From JAFGED01 sp964551295 (GTDB lineage: Bacteria; Chloroflexota; Anaerolineae; B4-G1): a stretch of DNA of 14,339 nucleotides. Shown piece by piece: positions 13,487-14,339 of the stretch (its first letter is position 1; the number at the start of each line of letters is the position of its first letter). Under the pieces are notes generated by a model. The model ran no database searches. It was not told the origin of the DNA and was given only the letters and a program-made list of their open reading frames with translations. The translations under genes and the position numbers were made by a program. Location of the stretch: positions 1-14,339 of the forward strand of contig CAZKDJ010000105.1 in assembly GCA_964551295.1 (NCBI GenBank). Reading direction: 5' to 3'.

Positions 13487-14339
13487 CTACCTCTGGACAA
13501 GCGGCAGGTAAACTTTGTTTGGAGACACGCTCACGAATATGATGATCTCATCCGTGCCGGTGTCCCCATCGCTGTCGGTGACCGTCAGGGTGATGCGATG
13601 GGTACCCGGGATCAGATCACTCACCCACATCTCTCCCCCGGTGCCCAACGTGCCGCTCAGGTCCGAGGTCCATGTGTAGGCCTCATCACCAAGCGACCCA
13701 TCCTCGGCATCCAGGCTCATGCCGCGCAGTACGACCGTGCTGCCCCACGCGAACTCTCTCCCGGATTTTGGCTCGACGATGTAGGCTTGAGGAGGCTTGC
13801 GGGGCAGGGTAAAGACCGCGTCAGACTGATCCTCGGCGGTGTTGACGCCGTCAGTAGCGATGACACGGATGCGCGCCTGGTCGCTTCCGGGGAAGATGGA
13901 CAGGTCCTTTGCGTCTACTTCAAAGCTGGTGCCCGTCCAATCCAAGACCAGGGCGCGCCAGGTCGCCCCATCGTCGGGACTGTACTGGACGGTGTAGCGC
14001 AGGTCGTCGCCATCCTCGTCCGCCCCGCTCCAGGAGATGGTCAGGTGGTCACTGATCGTCTCTCCGCCGTTGGGCGAGAGGAGGGTGACCGTGGGAGCAT
14101 GGGCGCTCACCCAACGGGAGGCCAACTCCGTCTCCTCTTGCTTCAACACGATACGGGCCGTCTGCTCGTCGTAGGGGAAGACTTCGACGAAGGCCTCATC
14201 GTCGCCTGTGGTGCCGTAGGCAGTGAAGGTGGTGGCGGCGAAGGTGTGGGTGTAGATAGGAACACCTCCCACATTCTCCAGCACCAGGCTAGGGTGGTGA
14301 AAATTGATCAAACGGCCGCCCACGACCGATCCCATTTTT
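13487..14339 (-). CDS. Secreted Ig/FnIII-type protein, C-terminal part only
   Basis: The gene runs off the right edge. The first ATG inside the window is at 14333-14335, but the codon before it is sense and no ribosome-binding site can be seen, so it is probably internal. The visible 282 residues hold a short N-terminal region, a fibronectin III-like domain at about 81-177 (LLSPNGGETI, SWSGADEDGDDLRYTVQYS), then a PKD/Ig-like domain at about 183-270 (VLRGMSLDAEDG, HRITLTVTDSDGDTGTDEI). It ends in SPNKVYLPLVQR. The domains are typical of large exported enzymes or adhesins; the functional N-terminal part is missing, perhaps a peptidase (VGGRLINFHH is not diagnostic). The aliphatic YLPLV-x-R end recurs in Chloroflexota exported proteins as I recall it. 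Confidence 0.8.
   Translation of the reverse strand, partial: KMGSVVGGRLINFHHPSLVLENVGGVPIYTHTFAATTFTAYGTTGDDEAFVEVFPYDEQTARIVLKQEETELASRWVSAHAPTVTLLSPNGGETISDHLTISWSGADEDGDDLRYTVQYSPDDGATWRALVLDWTGTSFEVDAKDLSIFPGSDQARIRVIATDGVNTAEDQSDAVFTLPRKPPQAYIVEPKSGREFAWGSTVVLRGMSLDAEDGSLGDEAYTWTSDLSGTLGTGGEMWVSDLIPGTHRITLTVTDSDGDTGTDEIIIFVSVSPNKVYLPLVQR

Noticed and set aside
1..14339. CRISPR array, insertion sequence, integrase or attachment site, including next to the tRNA genes
   Set aside because: No regularly spaced repeats, transposase or integrase motifs, and no partial tRNA copy were found.

Overview
The window looks like a chromosomal stretch of a Chloroflexota bacterium, probably Anaerolineae-like. 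This is inferred from protein style, not from a marker gene. The signs are a bacterial mevalonate kinase next to an isopentenyl phosphate kinase (the 'alternative' mevalonate route known from Chloroflexota and archaea), a secreted protein built from FGYP/WHP repeats, a large secreted protein ending in a YLPLV-type tail, and a CpaE-like receiver-ATPase. The DNA is GC-rich with dense, closely packed genes. I see no phage, transposon, integron or CRISPR sequence.

Layout. Positions 183-1139 (minus) encode a membrane-anchored or secreted repeat protein, divergent from 1356-3132 (plus), which holds mevalonate kinase and isopentenyl phosphate kinase. Each direction has its own sigma70-type promoter in the 216-nt gap. 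A consensus TTGACA-17-TATAAT promoter at 3155-3183 then starts a run of five plus-strand genes. These are a degenerate SecD-like protein, a shortened SecF-like protein, a zinc-dependent MDR dehydrogenase, a MEMO-family protein with an N-terminal PqqD-like extension, and a Clp1/GRC3-type polynucleotide kinase. That block meets a convergent minus-strand operon (12251 down to 8411) coding for a receiver-ATPase (CpaE-like), endonuclease V, a Sir2 deacylase and a GAF histidine kinase. A short tRNA segment follows: tRNA-Pro(GGG) on minus, a single-domain cyclic-nucleotide-binding protein on plus, and tRNA-Gly(CCC) on plus. Both tRNAs are followed by hairpins. The window ends inside a secreted Ig/FnIII-type protein on minus.

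How the genes may work together. Mevalonate kinase and IPK are two of the three kinase/decarboxylase steps leading to isopentenyl diphosphate; a phosphomevalonate decarboxylase would have to lie elsewhere. MEMO and the Clp1-like kinase are also families best known from archaea and eukaryotes, so the plus-strand half has a marked archaeal flavour. The minus-strand operon places a histidine kinase and an intact receiver domain at its two ends, with a deaminated-DNA repair enzyme and an NAD-dependent deacylase between them. The most unusual item is the SecD/SecF-like pair, which keeps the family fold but appears to lack key proton-relay residues and, in SecF, the extracytoplasmic domain.
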